Made by a program: the position numbers and the translations under genes
From: Odiellus spinosus
Taxonomy: Eukaryota > Arthropoda > Arachnida > Opiliones > Phalangiidae
DNA: 64,000 nucleotides
NCBI GenBank assembly: GCA_963920705.1
Contig: OY987225.1
Location: 12,170,829-12,234,828, forward strand
Reading direction: 5' to 3'
The notes under the pieces: generated by a model
The model's input: only the letters and a program-made list of their open reading frames with translations
Told to the model about the DNA's origin: nothing
Databases searched by the model: none
In this document: piece after piece, positions 63,525 to 64,000 of the stretch
How the letters are laid out: the number at the start of each line of letters is the position of its first letter
How positions within the stretch are numbered: the stretch's first letter is position 1

Positions 63525-64000
63525 TTGTTAGTCATATTGAGTTAGTCTCAACACCAATGATATCTACATTTCTACGTGTCTAGATGTAATATTGAGTTAG
63601 CCTCAAATCCCATGATATTTGCGTGCAATGTTGTCAGCCCCCTCCGCTTATCTAGCTGTCATGTTGAGTTTGTCCGACCGCCCATATTATCTAGATGCCA
63701 CGTTGTATTTGTCTGAGCACCCATGCTATCTAAAAGTCATGTTGAGTTTTCTCTCAACTTAAATATTCTCAAGGTGTCATAGTGAAATGCTTCTCAATGT
63801 CTTTAACATATAGGTGTTATGTGAGTTCCTCTCAACGTGAATATCTTCTAGGTGTCAAGCTAACTTTCCTCTCAACGTGAATATCTTCTAGGTGTCAAGC
63901 TAACTTTCCTCTCAACGCCTAAGACATCTAGGTGTCATGTTGAGTTTCTTCTCAACTTCGATATCATTTAGGTTTTATGTTGACTTTCCTTTCAACGTCA
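63525..64000 (+). repeat. Tandem array, 40-bp unit, running out of the window
   Basis: The unit CTAGGTGTCATGTTGAGTTT-CCTCTCAACGTGAATATCTT repeats about 11-12 times. Two units at 63,831-63,910 are identical; units towards 63,525 are increasingly diverged. Confidence 0.9.

Overview
The window is eukaryotic, most likely from an insect or other arthropod. The evidence is spliced exons with GT/AG borders, GGTTAGG-type repeat tracts, BEL/Pao and Ty3/gypsy LTR elements, a jockey/CR1-like non-LTR element, several Tc1/mariner-superfamily transposons, foldback MITEs and satellites. No bacterial gene organisation is present. Almost all of the window is nested or decayed mobile DNA.

One host gene can be reconstructed on the minus strand. 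It is an acyltransferase of the NRF-6 (nose resistant to fluoxetine) family, seen as five short exons at 52,222-52,309, 49,863-49,951, 49,590-49,769, 23,672-23,765 and 12,664-12,759. All four exon junctions agree in codon phase. The join reads through a transmembrane helix into the family's GIRF...WVVLGH region, which keeps the R-X10-H motif of AT3 acyltransferases. Introns are about 2.3 kb, 93 bp, 25.8 kb and 10.9 kb; the two long ones are filled with transposons. The first and last exons lie outside the window or were not recognised. A possible last exon of an unidentified plus-strand gene is at 57,707-57,849.

Layout. 0-4 kb: small repeats, including a 90-bp and a roughly 50-bp tandem array. 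3.9-9.3 kb: an element with inverted ends holding a SWIM zinc-finger relic, a BEL/Pao relic and a truncated Sailor (DD82E) transposon. 9.3-11.9 kb: composite repeat A, which returns inverted at 40.9-47.7 kb and as a deletion derivative at 50.5-51.6 kb. 13.1-17.5 kb: a large inverted-repeat element with a minisatellite core. 17.6-20.0 kb: a full-length but dead Sailor copy. 20.3-23.0 kb: two head-to-head DD41D mariner copies. 24-26.8 kb: degenerate short repeats. 26.8-40.9 kb: one old gypsy provirus (gypsy-B, 5-bp target duplication ACCAC) broken by a non-LTR element, a 2.6-kb near-identical inverted duplication and a young intact gypsy (gypsy-A). 42.2-46.5 kb: a TIR transposon with DDE_4/SWIM remains that has taken in two Sailor fragments. 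52.7-57.6 kb: a satellite, a Sailor relic and another head-to-head DD41D pair. 58.1-61.7 kb: a satellite of 22-bp palindromic monomers ending in a 200-N gap. 62-64 kb: a diverged direct duplication and a 40-bp tandem array.

The only apparently intact mobile-element ORF is the 1,340-residue gag-pol of gypsy-A (34,649-38,671). Its two 180-bp LTRs differ at one base. Calls rest on reading motifs and repeats by eye; no database search was run.
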